The notes: generated by a model from the sequence alone, not told the origin. A DNA stretch of 64,000 bases from Pyricularia pennisetigena (GCF_004337985.1 NW_021940929.1:90311-154310), one strand, 5' to 3'. Numbered from the stretch's first letter, positions 32,072 to 46,531 are shown. Numbers and translations are program-made.

Positions 32072-32187
32072 TTAGTTAGGTACTTTTAGGCTCAGTTTTC
32101 CAATCGCGATAGTGGCCTACGGTTTTGTCGAAAATTAAAGTTTTGTAACCCCCTTTTTAAGGGGGCCCACAACGGACAACCCCCAAG
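32072..32187 (-). repeat. Terminal arm of fold-back element, right
   Basis: Inverted counterpart of the left arm. It ends CCCCCAAG directly before TA. Confidence 0.85.
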
Positions 32188-32189
32188 TA

Positions 32190-35100
32190 TATTATTTATA
32201 TCCTATATAAATTCTAATATGCAGAAAACCAAAAATAAAAACTCCCACTTTGTTAATAATTTTTATTTTCATTTATTAACATACTATTATAATATTTAGT
32301 TCTGGTACCACGAGTCCCAACATTTGTTGGATGAAAATAATAACAGTTCCAAAAAATAATTATAGTAATAAAAACGGAATTTTTGAAAATTCCGGCAACG
32401 GAAATGGCTGGGAAAAAATTAGTATTTAAATATTAAAACTTTGTTTAATTACTTTGGTTTATTTCCAGTATTAAATAGACGTTCGCTTTATTTTCCGGTT
32501 AATTTTTCAATTTTCTTTCAATTTAATTTGCTTCGGCCGTATAGCAATTTGCTTTTTTCTAATATGCCGGACGTTTATATGTTGCAGTTAAAACTTATTC
32601 TAACCCGAATTGTTTTATTTTTCCAGTGCCTCGTAATTTCTAAACCTAACTTTCTATTTATATAAAATCGAGTGAATATTTACAATTTAATTAGTATTCG
32701 GTTTGGCGTTTTTTATTATTGCACTAATTGGGTTAAATCTCTCAAAAACTTATTTAACTTCGGCGGTTCCCCTATTCTCGTATTATCTTCAACTTGAAGA
32801 GTTAATTATACTTTTCTTTTCGGAAATTATATTTAATTATACTAGGAATTGGTATAATAATAAAATATTAGTGGATATAATTATAATTTTCCAACATGTA
32901 TTTAACAAATTTATAATGATATGGGAAATAATTTCTAATTTAAACCTTTTATTAGCACGATAATTATTATATACGCTTTGCTAATTAATATATTCCTAAT
33001 TATTTTATAATATTTATTTAATAATTAATTTAAAATACTACATATAATGCGGCATCCAATTTCTTATTGCTCGGTATTCTACTACCAAATATAATAATAG
33101 AGCGTATTAATAAATTTAAACGTTTATTATTAACAAAAAACTGGTTAATAAATATAAGTAATTTCGCCTTTTGCAAATATATTTAATTTTACGAAAACCC
33201 TTTTCCCCCGTTTTTGCATAATTAACTACTATTTTCACTGATAGATTTATAAGTTTTATTATCCGGAACTATCACTTACACGGTTGCGAAAAAATTAAAT
33301 ATTATTTCCGGTTAATAAACTAATATAATATACCTTTTACTCTTTTTATTAATAATAAACTTTCGCTCTAACCCCGGTTAACTTGCTATTACCTTGTCAA
33401 TATTATTAGTTTAACTTTTTCAACAAGTTCTGGAATTATTTTATATTATTCAAATAAATAAACGTTAAAATCGTATTCACTCCCTAGTTTTACAATTATT
33501 TATAATTCGGTATGGAAATTTGTTTTCCCTTTCGAACTTCCATTACCCTTGCCTAATAAATGCTTATCATTTAAATTATATATACTGTTTACTAATTTCC
33601 CTATTATAATAACGTTTCTTTTCCAGTTTCCAAAAAACAAAGAGTATAATTTAATAAGACGCAATTAAAGCGTTTTTTTATTATACTTTTAAAATATAAC
33701 AAACTAATATAATCTTGTTTTTACCTACTTATATAAAAACTCAAACCCTGTATTCTTAGGGAACTAATATATTATCTCTTTTAAAATATATTACAAAATA
33801 TGTTTTGAAACGTTGTCAAATTTATATATATATATATATTTTACCAATATTCTAAAATGCAAAATTATATCCGCTTTTTTTCAAACTGGTATAAACTTTA
33901 ATATAAATAGTTGGTTACACCGTATAATTATTAGTAAATGCGTAAATAAAACCTTTTTTCTATTAGTATTATAATTTTGTTATATAAAATACAATCCTTT
34001 GTAAAATTAATCCGGTAATTTTTTAATTTCGCCTACAAGACGCGATCCAAAAAAGTTTTAATTTTCAAACTATTATTTATATACCGGTTATAATAATTTT
34101 ATAACCAGCAATATGTTAATTTCGCGCCATATAAACTTCAAAATAATTTACCCGGAATTTCTTTTTTCCTGTTTATAATTAATTGCTAATTTGCTTATTT
34201 TATACTATTGTTTTATTTCGTATTAATTTACAATTATTTTACTGGTAAGTCTTTCTTATTATTTAAATTTAATTCTTGTTATTACTAGTTAAATCGCATA
34301 TTATATATTCTTTTTTTACGCGTATTACTGCCGGTAATAATTTTTAAATTGGCATTTGAACCTCAGCCTTTTTATTCGGTATTACTTATAATTATATTTT
34401 AAAATATTAATTTTTAACTTCCTTTTTGGGTGTATATTCTATTTTGAATGTTTTGTTTTTTATTTGTTTTTTATATTTTTCATAGCGTTTAAACTTTTAT
34501 TTCGGGCGGCTTTTATAGGCTTTTTTGGGCAAATCCTTTTAAAAAAAAGATTATTTCTCAAAAGAATAAACGTTCCTAACTTATGGTTAAAAATGCCTGG
34601 TTAATATAATTCTTCCCTTATAATTTTATTTTTCAAATATTTATTATTCTTCCGGTAATATATTAAATACGCCGGCGTTTTATTTTTCCCGCGTTTATAC
34701 GTGGTTAAATAATTTATAATACTCGGCGAAATCGCCGTGGCTAAATTTTGCCGCAAATAAGTGGTGTATTTCTTTTGATTTAATATTTTCTCTTTTTCGT
34801 CGGTATAATTTATATATACAGTATATCATTGGGGTAGCGCGTAAACTTTGTACTTTGTTAATTTAATTTATTATAATTTGAAAATCTTACAAAATGTTAT
34901 TTTGTTTATTTCTTTTAAAATATGTGATGATTAATTTATAATTTGCAAATGTTTTCTTTTGCTTTTTTTGGCGAGTTTATTAATTTTTTCGTTACCCGGA
35001 ACGCTATAATATTTTGGAAAACAGCGTGTTATTATCTTTTTTTATTATATTAACGTTTAATATTTTACAAATTTTATTTGGGATATATTTAATATTATCC

Positions 35101-37065
35101 CACGTAAATATATTGTTGCGGTCCTATTATTTAAATATACGTTAATTTTACCATTAGTGAATCTTATTATTATTTTTAACATCGCGAATATTTCCTATAT
35201 TTTTGCGTCAAAATATTTTATTTTAATTATTATTCTGTAACCGTTATTAATTTGATTTCTTTTTTATGAATAATGTATTTCAATCCAATTCTTTGAAATT
35301 TCTGTTTGAAAATCTGTTGTTAGACCGGGGTTGTCCGCGGGTTACGTAACATTTTGCGGCCTTGTGGTTTTTATCGGACTTCGAACTTTGGAATATTTTA
35401 CCTACTATTATTATTTTTTTCAAACGTCGGTGGAATTTATATTTATTTCGAAATTCTTTTCTTTATTTTTAAATAAAAATGTGTTTAAATAAACAATTAA
35501 ATTTTCGGGTAAAACCGTTTGCAATTATACCTGTAATTCTTTTGCGGTTATATTTTTATTTACCGTTCAAATATTTATATCTATTTCCCCGGTAAAATGC
35601 CTCGGTACCAATTCAGGTTTGGACTATTTTATAGGCAATTAAATGGTCCTTTGCAATATAATTGGGGGAAGCAATTTCCTCCGTTTGGTTTTCTTCTATA
35701 TATATTTTATCAATTAACGGGTATTATTCGTCTAATTCTTTCAATTTTATAATGTATTTGGTTTCGATTCTATTCTTAAATAAATGCACCGGGGAAATAT
35801 TAGTGTTTTTTTATAATATTCTTATGCGTATTATTCTACATTTTAAAAGAGCAATTTGGAATAATTTCATTTAGCAATGTTTAAATTTTGTCCCATTTGG
35901 TTTATATTCCCGTCAAATTCTTTCTTTCTAAACCGACGGAAAGTTAATTTTAACTTAACTTCTATTTATTATATTTACTAGTTTCCTTGTCTTTTACCCG
36001 TTTTTTGGGTTATATGTTACAATTTCTGTTTTCAATTAAATTTCGTATCGAATATAATTTGTTTTTTCCCCCAAAAACTTCGATTATTACTACGGCTATT
36101 ACTTTAAAAAGACGCAATCCCGCCGCGTACATATAATTTATTACTTGGTAATTTAAACTATTATAATGTAAATATATTTTTGTTTCGCGGATTTGTTAAT
36201 ATTTATTACTAGAAACTTATCAAGCGCGTAAGCGCGTATTCTTTCCTTAACGTTTAAAAAATAAATTCATTTTAATTTACGGCGTTCTTTTGTTTTTCCG
36301 TTAAATTTGGAAACCGGGGCGGTACTTGCGCGGTAAAAACCAAGCGTTTATTCAATTTAATTATGTCCAAACTTTTAATAATTTGGTAATAAATCATTAC
36401 CGTTTCCAGATAAATACCATTTTTGATATTTTATTTAACGTACGTTTACCGGGTTTTGGAAAATAACCGTAAATATAAAAGGTTACTACGGAATCATTTT
36501 GACCAAACTAATTTTTCAACCGTAATTAAACTCTTTTTCGAAAACCGTAATAAATTAAACGAATATTTGGTTTAACTTTATTGATAATATTTTAGATTTA
36601 ATTCAAACTTATTCCCGTTTATAAAACTTATCGTATATACATTTCAAATAAACTGAAAAATCCATATAACAATGCACGCTGTTTTTACGGCCTTTCTTTT
36701 GATAAAAACGGACCATTTTTTAAACGGGCGTTTCAAATTCCGTTTATAAATATCTGTATTAATCGCGGTAATAATTTATAAAATCCGCGTCGCGGCGGAA
36801 CTAATATTTCATAATATATTGTTAAATTATAAACAATGTTGGAATACCGTCGTATAATCGCGGGTTTTGAAACGGTTTGCGTTTCGGCGGTACCGTTATT
36901 AGTAATATTTCCGTAATAACTAATTCTATCGGGATTTTTATTTATAACGTTTGCATTTTTTTACAAATCCGCAATTATCCGTTATAAACTTTGGAACGCA
37001 ATATCCGGTACCTGGACGGTAAGTTTCTCCATGCAGGGCAGATTAATTTTTTAAATAAAAGAAAA
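32190..37065 (-). mobile_element. RIP-decayed Ty1/copia element D1, minus strand
   Basis: Related to D2 (48340-50155) through the reverse transcriptase segment: the minus strand at 33890-34140 reads FFGSRLVGEIKKLPD where D2 reads SRFVNEIEELPDQL. This is the start of RT in a fungal copia lineage. The gag side lies toward 37060, where CTGCCCTGCATGGAG-like sequence appears. The RNase H side lies toward 32600. No LTRs were found and limits are approximate. All frames are broken. Plus-strand frames such as 32441-32665, 32703-32963 and 35662-35874 are antisense shadows. Confidence 0.62.
33890..34140 (-). pseudogene. Copia D1 reverse transcriptase relic
   Basis: The minus-strand frame contains SRLVGEIKKLPD and, after a stop, RKKVLFTHLLIIIR, collinear with D2 at 48660-48900. 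The family-typical sequence here is (F/L)xSRFVDEIK followed by a segment ending in TQxPTIQR. The match is clear only by comparison with D2. Confidence 0.68.
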
Positions 37066-37259
37066 TAATAATAAATATTATAAGATAATTCACGGTTATA
37101 TAATGGTTGAATATCCAAAAATAATTATTATTATTTTTAAAAAAAGGGGTACGGAAAAGGTTTTGGCGATTTTCCTTTATTTATATATAACATTAATTAT
37201 TACATAATGTCCGCTATTATTTCTTTTTAAAAATACGTGCAATTAATACAAGTTTGTAA

Positions 37260-37860
37260 TATCTACATGAAAAAACGCGATTAGAATGTAAAAATAGCGC
37301 GGGCGAAAAATTAATAATATTTCAAAATGGAAAAAATAAAAATAAAAATATTTAATTGAAAAGGTTCTTGTTAAAAAATAAAAGAAATTGGATATACATA
37401 TTAGATAGGGTTTAAAAATCGCTAAGGTTATAAGCCATTTTTCTGAGAAAAGTGTTTTTATTCATAATGGAAAGTTACGTGGGATAATTGCAATTTATTT
37501 GCGTCTGTTAAAAATTACCCCGTTTTATATTTTAGGCTATTATTCAAAACAAAAACGTATTCATTGAAAATATAATTATAACGTACAAATTTATTATAAT
37601 TTAAGTATTATCGTATAATTTTAGGGGTTAAACTTTGTCAAACTTATAAATTCGTGCTACGTAAATATAGTAAAAACGCCGTATATAAAAAAGAGCTTTG
37701 AAATTCTAAGAATTGCAAATATATTATAAACTTTTAAAAATTAGGTTTGAATTTGAATATCATCATTATAATTTTATTGTAAATTCTGATACGCTACTAT
37801 ATTATTTTTCATCTTGTTTGTTAACGTCTGTTTAATTTGTATTTGTTCCCGATTGTGATA
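37260..37860 (+). mobile_element. 3' remnant of gypsy C family with LTR (C3)
   Basis: 37270-37583 aligns with the last 310 bases before the 3' LTR of gypsy C1, and 37584-37860 with the LTR itself (277 bp). No other part of this copy is present to the left, where D1 begins at about 37065. It is a truncated insertion. Confidence 0.75.
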
Positions 37861-38900
37861 TACTATTGAAATAATATAAAACATAAAATAAAAAAAATAA
37901 ATATCAATATTATAATTTTGCAAATAATTAAAACCAGTGTTCCGTAGGCCAAAGTTTCGACGTTAATAACACGGAATAAATAGTTAGAAACGCGGTTAAA
38001 AGATTATCCACCGTATAAACCAAAAGAATAATACCATCATAATTACTAATATATGGTTTAAAAATAGTAAACGGAAGGGACTTTGCATTAGGGAATACAG
38101 GCGCCGATTTAAATCCTATTATTTTAATTACGTCGATTAAAATATGGGGAAAACACCGAAGCGCAGGTATTTATTTGCGTTACTGGATTTTAAATTATTT
38201 TACTGAAAACGCCAAATATTACAAATTGATTCATATTTGTTTTAATTATTATCATTTCGTTTCATAAAATAAAAAGAAAATACCAAGAAATTTGGGAAAA
38301 AACAATTCCAGGGCAAAAACGTAGTTTGAAACCGAAAGGATTGGAGCTATTTTTCTATGATATATAGTAAAACAAATTATATTTATTCCATTATTAACTA
38401 TTAATAATTTATATTTCCACGTATAAAAAGTTAAACAATGTAGATAATGGTATAATAATGAGTAAAAGATCTTTTATAAATAAAGTTAACTATTTAAATA
38501 ATTACGCCAAAATATATAGTAAGCGCTAGGAGTTGTCAGAACCTATACGCGATCGCTCAAATTGGAAATATAAAAATAAATTTAGCGGGATTTAAAAATA
38601 AATACGAATTTATATTATATAAAACGTTAAGCGCAGTTTCGAAAACGGACCGTTATTTATTATCGCCAAGTAGCGAAACGCTGCGCAGTTTATTAAATAG
38701 CAAATAATTTACAACATTAACTATATTATTTAGCTTTGTATAGAATTAAGATTAACATAATCTATAAATATAATATAATTTTTAAACCAAATACGGATTA
38801 TTCAAGTAAATAATGATTCCGTTTAATCTATAGAAAGCCCTGTTACACTTCCAAAAATATTTAAATTATATATTAAAAATTCATATTATATTATTTATAT
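37861..38900. other. AT-rich DNA, possibly 5' part of gypsy F
   Basis: No motif was recognised. It lies upstream of a gypsy RT/RNase H relic in the same orientation, so it may hold that element's gag and protease in decayed form (inference from position). Confidence 0.35.
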
Positions 38901-40800
38901 AAGATATATGGATAATTATAGTTCACTTCTATTGAAGGATCCCGTAATGATTATATTTTGAAGCTTAAAAAAAGTATTGCGGAAGCTTGGTTAATATAGT
39001 TAGTTATATTGCAGGCCGACCAAAATTTTTTTTTGTATGAAAAGATTAAATAGTTGAGTTTTGTTAGGGAAATTATTGCTGGGATCCGGCCAAATTTTGA
39101 AAAAATAAAAACCATTCAAAATTAAGTAATATTAATTTATTAAACAACGTAAGTTCTTTTGGAATTTGCAAATATTTAACGTAAATTTGTTTCCGGGTAT
39201 ATGATACAATGGTATTTTTCATTATGTTGATTGGAAAAGATTTGCTGTTTAATTTAAAACCCGCACAATAAAATGCGTTAAACGCGTTGAAGAATACTTA
39301 CCGACGCGGTTTTATTATCTACATAAATCTCCAAAAGTGATACTTAAAATTGGGTTATAATTCGTTTGCGGTGAAATTAATAAAAGAAATAAACGGAATA
39401 AAAACCGCAATAATTCTCCTTTCAAAGAAGGTTACGGATTTAATAATTACCACCAAGTTACCCTTATTTATAATAAAATATATTAACCGTAATTAATTTT
39501 CCAAATTGCTAAAACTTAGATTAAAGCAAAATGCAAGACTTGCAGATATTACAGAATATAAAAATTTGCAATATTTTATAAATAAATTATAATTGCTAAT
39601 ATTAAGAATAAAATAAGTAAAAATATAGTATAAATATAATTTTATTCTAACGTACCGCCCAATGGTGAAACAGACGTTAACTGACGTTTTACACTGCCGC
39701 GAATCAAATAAAATGACGGGGGAATATCAGGGGAATTAATATAAATAATTAATTCCGTAATTGGCGTTATTAAAATTAATGTATTAAAATTGAAAAAGTT
39801 ATAAATTATAGTAATATTAGATACGTAAATAATCTGGAATTGTACCGATTAGAGGAGCAATTTCAAAAACAAAACCCAGTTTCTTTAATAATATATATAA
39901 TGGTTAAGTGAAAAAACATGTAATTTATAACCAGGATTGCAATTTTGTATTTGAAATCTCAAATACCGCATAAACAAAGACGGACGGTTTAAATACAAAA
40001 AACGATTTATAAATGCCAGGTTTATTCTATAATTAATAAAATAAATGCGCGTTCAGGAAATCAAAACCATTAAAAGTAGCGAATATACGAAATAATTAAT
40101 ATAATAATTAATACGCCGTCTTATACGCAATCGCAATATATATAAACCACCCGAAATATAATACAAAATACAAATAGTGGCTATTTTATATTTTACTAAT
40201 ACTGGAACGTTATTTGAAGTACATCGAAGTGGAATTTATGACTAATTATCCAATATTTTACGGCAATATTTCCGTTTATATTATCAAATATCAATTATAA
40301 AAAACCGTCGTACCAAAATTTATATTAGTAATAAATATGAAAACGTCCGCAAAATCATTCATAATTTGTTAACTTAAAGTTTATAAATCGTTTATTTCTA
40401 TTATTTTAATTTAAAGAGCAGATTGGATTTTACTATTTTTCGTACATTTATATAAGCTTTAAATTCATTTGGGGTTTGTTCGTTTTCCCCTCTAAATATA
40501 ATATATACTTTATATAATTTACCATTTAGAAACCGACCGCGAAATAAAAGAAATAATTTAAAACCTACAAATACTATTAGAAATATAGGGAATAAATAAA
40601 ATATAGGTCAAAATATATAAACCCGATTTGAAAATCCTTCAAATTAATTACTAATGCCCAATTATTGCAATATGCGGGAAAAAAGGGAAATATTATAAAA
40701 AATGGAATACCTCTATAATATAAGATTCATGATTTAGAATTCAAGAATAATAACTAATTAATAGAACAATAAATCCAACGACGCCAAGATTAAAACAGAA
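38900..40800 (+). pseudogene. Ty3/gypsy element F: RT, RNase H and integrase relic
   Basis: At 39063-39170 one frame reads REIIAGIRPNFEKIKTIQN, then LLEFANI with RKFVSGY, the gypsy RT end (G-I-x-P-x-P-x-K; LGxxNFYRRF). At 39545-39720 it gives ITEYKNLQYF, YNFILTYRP and LTDVLHCRESNKM, the RNase H end where TDHKNL and YRPGKxNxxADALSR are usual. At 40224-40330 VEFMTNYPIFYGN with IIKYQL fits the integrase core start. The order RT, RNase H, integrase defines Ty3/gypsy. It is riddled with stops and probably distinct from family C. LTRs were not found. Confidence 0.7.
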
Positions 40801-43800
40801 TATCAAATTTTAAATATAAAATATCGTTATTTATTATTTAAAATTGGGCGACCGTATTTTTGATTATTTGCTTTTGTTGCCATTACCCTATATTCTTTCT
40901 AGATATTACCCCGAGTTGGAAAACTTTGAAATTCTTATTAATAAACCATTGCGTATTATTAAAAACCGGAATTACGCGTATACCAAACGTATTTTAAGAA
41001 ACGGATATGCAATTTTTAAAATTCATTATATCCGGATAAGCGGAAATTGGTGAAATAAATAAAATAGAATAAGCCACCGTCCCGATGAAATATTTTTACT
41101 AATATTAGAAATTGCGGGAACCGATGGGAAAAATAAAAAAACCAAATTTTGCAAAAATACGAATTTAAATTAATTAATGAAAAACGGTATTAAAATTGGG
41201 TAAGTTTGCAGTACCGAACACGGGTGCAATTTAACGCGGAACGGTTTTCCGCAGTTTATTAATTGTAAATTAACATAATCATTTAAATAACCGCAAAATA
41301 AGTACGGTTATAGGAAGATTTTTCGAAATAAACGGAACAAATTTTCGTGAAGAATTATTTGATATAGTTTAAACAAACATTTAACCCAGCGTTGATAAAT
41401 AATATAACGGAACGCGCCGGAAAGTCTGAAATGTTAGTAATATTATTCATAAATTTGAAAAATTAGAATGAATTTTAATTGTTATTTTTACAAATCCCCA
41501 AATTATCGACCGTACCAAGTTTTGCAAAAGGTGCGTTAATAAATATAATACCGGTTAGTTTTATATAATTATAACCGTTAAAAAACAAAGAGTGTTGGAA
41601 GAATTTGCGATTTAAATATAAATTCTTATGCCTATTATTATTTATATTAAAAAAACCAAACCAAAACGGTTAAACAAAAAAAAGGTTTCAGGAAATGATA
41701 TATGCAAAAAAACCATTAATTTATTTATAATTAATGATAAAATTAACACCACAAAAAACTAATAAATAAAGAATATCCGCAAATAATTAATTATACGGTA
41801 TTCGTAAACAACAGTGCGGTGAAATAGATTATTACCGTGTAACACAGGTTTTTTTCCGGATTATTACTCAAAGTCTGGATAGAATATAATATTTACCGGT
41901 ACAAATTACGCGCACGTAACATTTACCGGGAATTTAGTAAAAATAACTGCAAAAAAACGCAATTAATAAAACCCGCGTTCGAAAATAATGTTCTTTATTA
42001 CATAGTTACCCAGTAAAATAACTTTTATAACCCGATTTACTACTATTAAGAATTGGGATAATAAAAAAAGAAGTTTATTTTTTACAAAACGTTACAAATT
42101 CCATATTAAAATTTAAATACGGCCAAAAGTTTACATGATATTTTTCCTAATTTAAAAAACCCGCATTTAACAACGTGGAATAAATCGGAAAAAAATTGAT
42201 ATTATTTTATGAGGAAATTAATTTTCAAATATTAAAACTAGTAGCGTACCGGTTTAATTGTCTGAAGTTTAATTACGTATATATAGTTCCTGTACTATAA
42301 GAAATAAAAAAGCATGTTAATCATTTTTAAACTTTGTTAAACTTCAATTTTATCAATTTTGCACCCAAAATACGATACCAAAATAAACATTTTACAAACG
42401 CCGAATTTTTAATACGACGCCCGCCTTGTTTATTATTGTTCAAATATACATTAACTACAATAATGTTACCATATTAAATTACGCGATAAATAGCGGTTTT
42501 TACCGCGTTATTTTGAATTATTTTCGCGCTATTGAAATCGGATTTTTAATTTATTTAAGTAATTTATAAACCGTAATTATTTTGGCAAATGTTTATAAAT
42601 TTGGATTTCTAAAAAACGAGATGAATTATTTTATTTTATAAACAAACACGGAAAATAATTTGGCAAGAAATTTATAACTAAAATCTGATATTACTACCAT
42701 TATAGTATTTTTCGTGTTATTATAAATAGAAATTCTGCTGAAATGTTAATTTTGAATAATTTGTCCAAAAAAGTTTATTAATTTTAGTAAATATTTCCGT
42801 AAATTTAGGTAAATATTTTCTAAAAATCGCCGTTTTACCTAATATGAAATTTACAATTTATTTGGCGTTTGCGTTTTGTTTTTTGTATTACCAAAAACCA
42901 ATTATAATTTATCAATGATTAAATAATATTTTGAAATTGAAAATTTTGGAAACTGCCATTTCACCTAAAATTTTAAGTTTGCAATTTGTTTACGCTAATA
43001 ATAAATTAACGCTTCGAGCTAAAAGGTTTGATTATTAATAATTGATACTTTCAGGATTCTGCATATTCTATTTAAAAATAAATTTAAATATAAAAATTGA
43101 AATTGTTAAATCTTCCGTTTTCATATTAATTATTCAAAAGATTTTATTAATTATGTTTTGCGGGTTTATTATAACCGGGGTTTTTCATAGAAATATAATT
43201 ATTTTATTTTTCAAAATATCATTTATATTAGTGTAAATCTGCGGATTTAATAAATAAATACCGCTCAATCCATTTCGAAAAAAGATTCAATCGAATTAAA
43301 ATCTTGTTTCCGGGGACCGCTTTTTCAAATGCGCCGGTTCTTATATTTTTCCAGTAAAAAATCCGGAAAGGTTTTTTATTATATTCTAATAAATTTAAAA
43401 AATATACCCAAAATTGTTTTCTTTATATTACGCGCAAATTTACTATCTGCAATCCGCGTATTGCTAATTGCGTTTTTGGGGATTTTTAAAAGAAGTTTAT
43501 ATAAGATTATATTTCAAATAGTATATTTGGGCACAATATTAATAAAATTGTAACTCGGCAGGGTTAAGTTTATTTGTAATGCACCATACGTATTGAAGGA
43601 GGCGCTTTTATTATATTTATAGCGGAAATTATATATATATACATATATATATATACAACCGGGTTTTATATTATTAAACCGGTTTATTACTGGTCTTGAT
43701 ATTTAAAAAGTAACCCCTCTATATTTCCCAGTTTTATTTTAGTATAATTTGTACTATATATTTCTTTTATAATTCGACTTTTTTAAGTTTTAATTTATAA

Positions 43801-45599
43801 ACATTCAATTCTCTGGTCTTTTGTTACAACAAAATTTGATAAATTTACAAAGTCTTTAGGGCGTTTTTTGCAATTATTTCTAAAGCAATTTGCCGTATAT
43901 TGAAATTCTTTCATTATTCCCTATTCTTATTATTCAAAATATAAGATCTGCCGTACCTTTAATTTGGATTTAAAATTTAATTTAATAAATTTGCTCAAAT
44001 CTTTTTGTTAATATATTGTATAGATAGATAATTATATTTCCACCCGTTTCGGAATTAATTACGCAGTAAAACTGCGTGGGTCGGTATTATAAGCTGTTTA
44101 TAAATACTATTAGACTCAAACAATTCTAAATATACTAAAATTTACAGAAAATATTATTATATATGAATTCGAATAAAATAATTAAATTTAATAGCGGTAA
44201 TTAAATTTATATCTCCTTTTTATATATATTTACAGCTTTTTGTAAAATAAATCAAATTTTTGTTTTATAAATAAATATTGGTATTTTTACGTTTGTTCCG
44301 CGTTCTGTAACCGACACTATTAAAATAATTGGGACCAAATCGGCGTTTATCCTTTTAATAAAACCTGTATTCTGCCCGTTTTTTTTCAAAACGTATTGTA
44401 ATAATATTATAACTATTTTTAATCCAAATCGTATATAATATATTGAACCCCGCTTACTCCCGCTAATTTAACCTTACCAATGTTAATCCCGTAATTAATT
44501 AAAATAAATTATCATTTGTATCTGTTTTTAATAATTACTTACATCTTATTTTTAATTTGAGAAAACCCGGTTTATTTTACCCGGCAAATAAATAAAAACA
44601 ACAAATCAATAAAATGTTCATAATTCAATAACAAAGTTACTATCATTATAAATTTTAATATTGGATTAAAGATAAATCTTGCACAAAATATTGATTCCAT
44701 ATTATTCATATAAAACGTTCCACCATTTTTAGTATTAAGTCTTTTGAAATTTTAATAAATAATTCCGGAAAAATCGCGCTTTTTATTTTACGCCAAATTT
44801 GCAGTTTATTTTACCTTTATATTCTGTCCTACACATTACCGAATATGTTTGATAGATAATCGACTAATATTTTAAAGTTAATACCATTTTACATAATAAT
44901 TCTATATTAAAAATTGCAAATTGTTATTTTTATGACGTAAATAATATATTTAACGTATGGAACAACTATTTTAAACTATGATAAATTGATTCTTTCGAAC
45001 GGTTAATATTATATTTACGATTAATTTACTTAATACAAAAACCAAATTTGCTGGATATTTGTTAATATTCAAAAAATCTAATCATTTACATATTGCAGAC
45101 TTATAACTGCGGGGGTTTATTTTGCAAATGTAACAACTATTCTTTTCGAACAATAAGGCTTATATAATTACAAATTGCGGATGGTATTTGCTAATATTGC
45201 GTGGGGCTAAAAAAGACTTACAAATTATGTTATCAAATTATAATTTAATCTAATAAATATATGTAAAATAATCTGTAATTTGATTTCTATATACAGAATG
45301 ATTTATTTAGATTATGTTTACTATTCTAAGTTATAAAATTTTATATAAACCTAATATTAATATACACAGTATATATTTATAAAATATATATTATAGTATT
45401 ATATTTGTACTCATCATTTTATCATGTGGATGTTTTCAACTATATTCTGCATTCGTTTATTTTATTTTCTTACTCAAATAAATTATTCATATTCTAACTG
45501 TTCAATAATATTAATCATTCTGTAATATTCTTACTTAATCTCTTACCTGCGTAAATGATAATTTCAGTAGCAATAAAAAAGCCTTTATTATAACCAAAA
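40801..45599. other. AT-rich relic DNA, unresolved
   Basis: 4.8 kb without a recognisable gene. The plus strand is A-rich to about 42.3 kb and T-rich afterwards, suggesting relics of opposite orientation. Near 41650-41670 a frame reads KKPNQNG, which could be the QNG of a copia integrase, but nothing around it confirms this. Short frames (40844-41053, 43042-43236, 43329-43553) match no family I recognise. An AT repeat lies near 43630-43655. Confidence 0.45.
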
Positions 45600-45779
45600 T
45601 AACTGAAATATTTAAACATAATCGAAGCAATCAGTTTAATATAGGAAATTAGTTTTTATTAATCTTCTAAAATAATAATATGTCTTCTTTTTCTTGATAT
45701 GAATCCTTATTTTAACATATAATATATTCGTCGTTTTTGATTTGCTTTTTACACTTGAACAAATCGGAATCCCAATCGC

Positions 45780-45780
<1 letters not shown>

Positions 45781-45828
<48 letters not shown>
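45781..45828. repeat. (ATT)n microsatellite inside hAT relic, copy 2
   Basis: About 16 ATT units directly after the AHILNL-KDY segment on the minus strand, at the same site as the 31-unit tract in copy 1. Read as asparagine in one frame and isoleucine in another. Confidence 0.96.
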
Positions 45829-46455
45829 ATCTTTCCAAATATCTTTAGCAACTAAATTTAATATATGTGCAGTGCACCGAATGTTGTAAAAGTTTCCAAA
45901 TATATTTTTGTATACAAATTAATAAAGGTATCATTATTTATAGCACTATTGCGAGTAATATTTAATATATTGTTTTCTGAATGAGGAAATTCTTTAATTA
46001 TATTATTAAGCTCACTATATAAAGTTTCGCCCGCATGGAATATATTATTAATTTTTTAAATCCTATTAATTTATATATGAAACTATAGTTCTTACTTAGA
46101 TTGGTAATAAACATAGCAAAGATTTGGTCTCCTGTTATTTTAAAAGTCCAAATATCGAATGTTGTATTAAATAAACCATTATTTTCTATATCAATTCTCA
46201 GAATATTATCAAATTCTATACAATATTCGTTAAATAAATTAATCAAAACTAATAGTATATTATATGTATTTATACTAGGGCAATTATCATTAAAATAGAA
46301 TAATAAATTTGTAAATGAATCCGAAAATTAAAATTTCAAAAGATAAATTATTAACAATTATGAACTATAATATTTTTGCACAAATTTCTAATTTGGTCAA
46401 TTCGGGTATAATCGTATTTTACCCCTGTCCTACGTATTCGTTGGCTATTACTATT

Positions 46456-46531
46456 ATTAAAAAGGAAAGAATACTACTATTGCTAATATTATGATTAAAA
46501 AAGAAAGAATACTACTATTGCTAATATTATT
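46456..46531. repeat. 38-bp tandem duplication
   Basis: Two head-to-tail copies containing AAAGAATACTACTATTGCTA, 46456-46493 and 46494-46531, differing at two or three positions. It lies within the hAT relic and interrupts its frame. Confidence 0.93.

Larger units (their letters stand above)
30918..32187. mobile_element. 1270-bp fold-back element with TA flanks
   Basis: The whole segment is one imperfect palindrome with arms of about 630 bp meeting near 31552. The outer 115 bases are the clearest: the left starts CTTGGGGGCTGTCCGTTGTG and the right reads CTTGGGGGTTGTCCGTTGTG in reverse complement, with differences mainly C/T and G/A. It is flanked by TA on both sides (30916-30917 and 32188-32189), suggesting a Tc1/mariner-type target duplication. 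No protein is recognised. The frame at 30841-31065 crosses its left edge and is not a gene. It would form a long hairpin in single-stranded DNA or RNA. Confidence 0.85.

Noticed and set aside
41640..41780. Copia integrase, from a single KKPNQNG match
   Set aside because: No zinc finger, core aspartates or RT could be found around it; too short to support.
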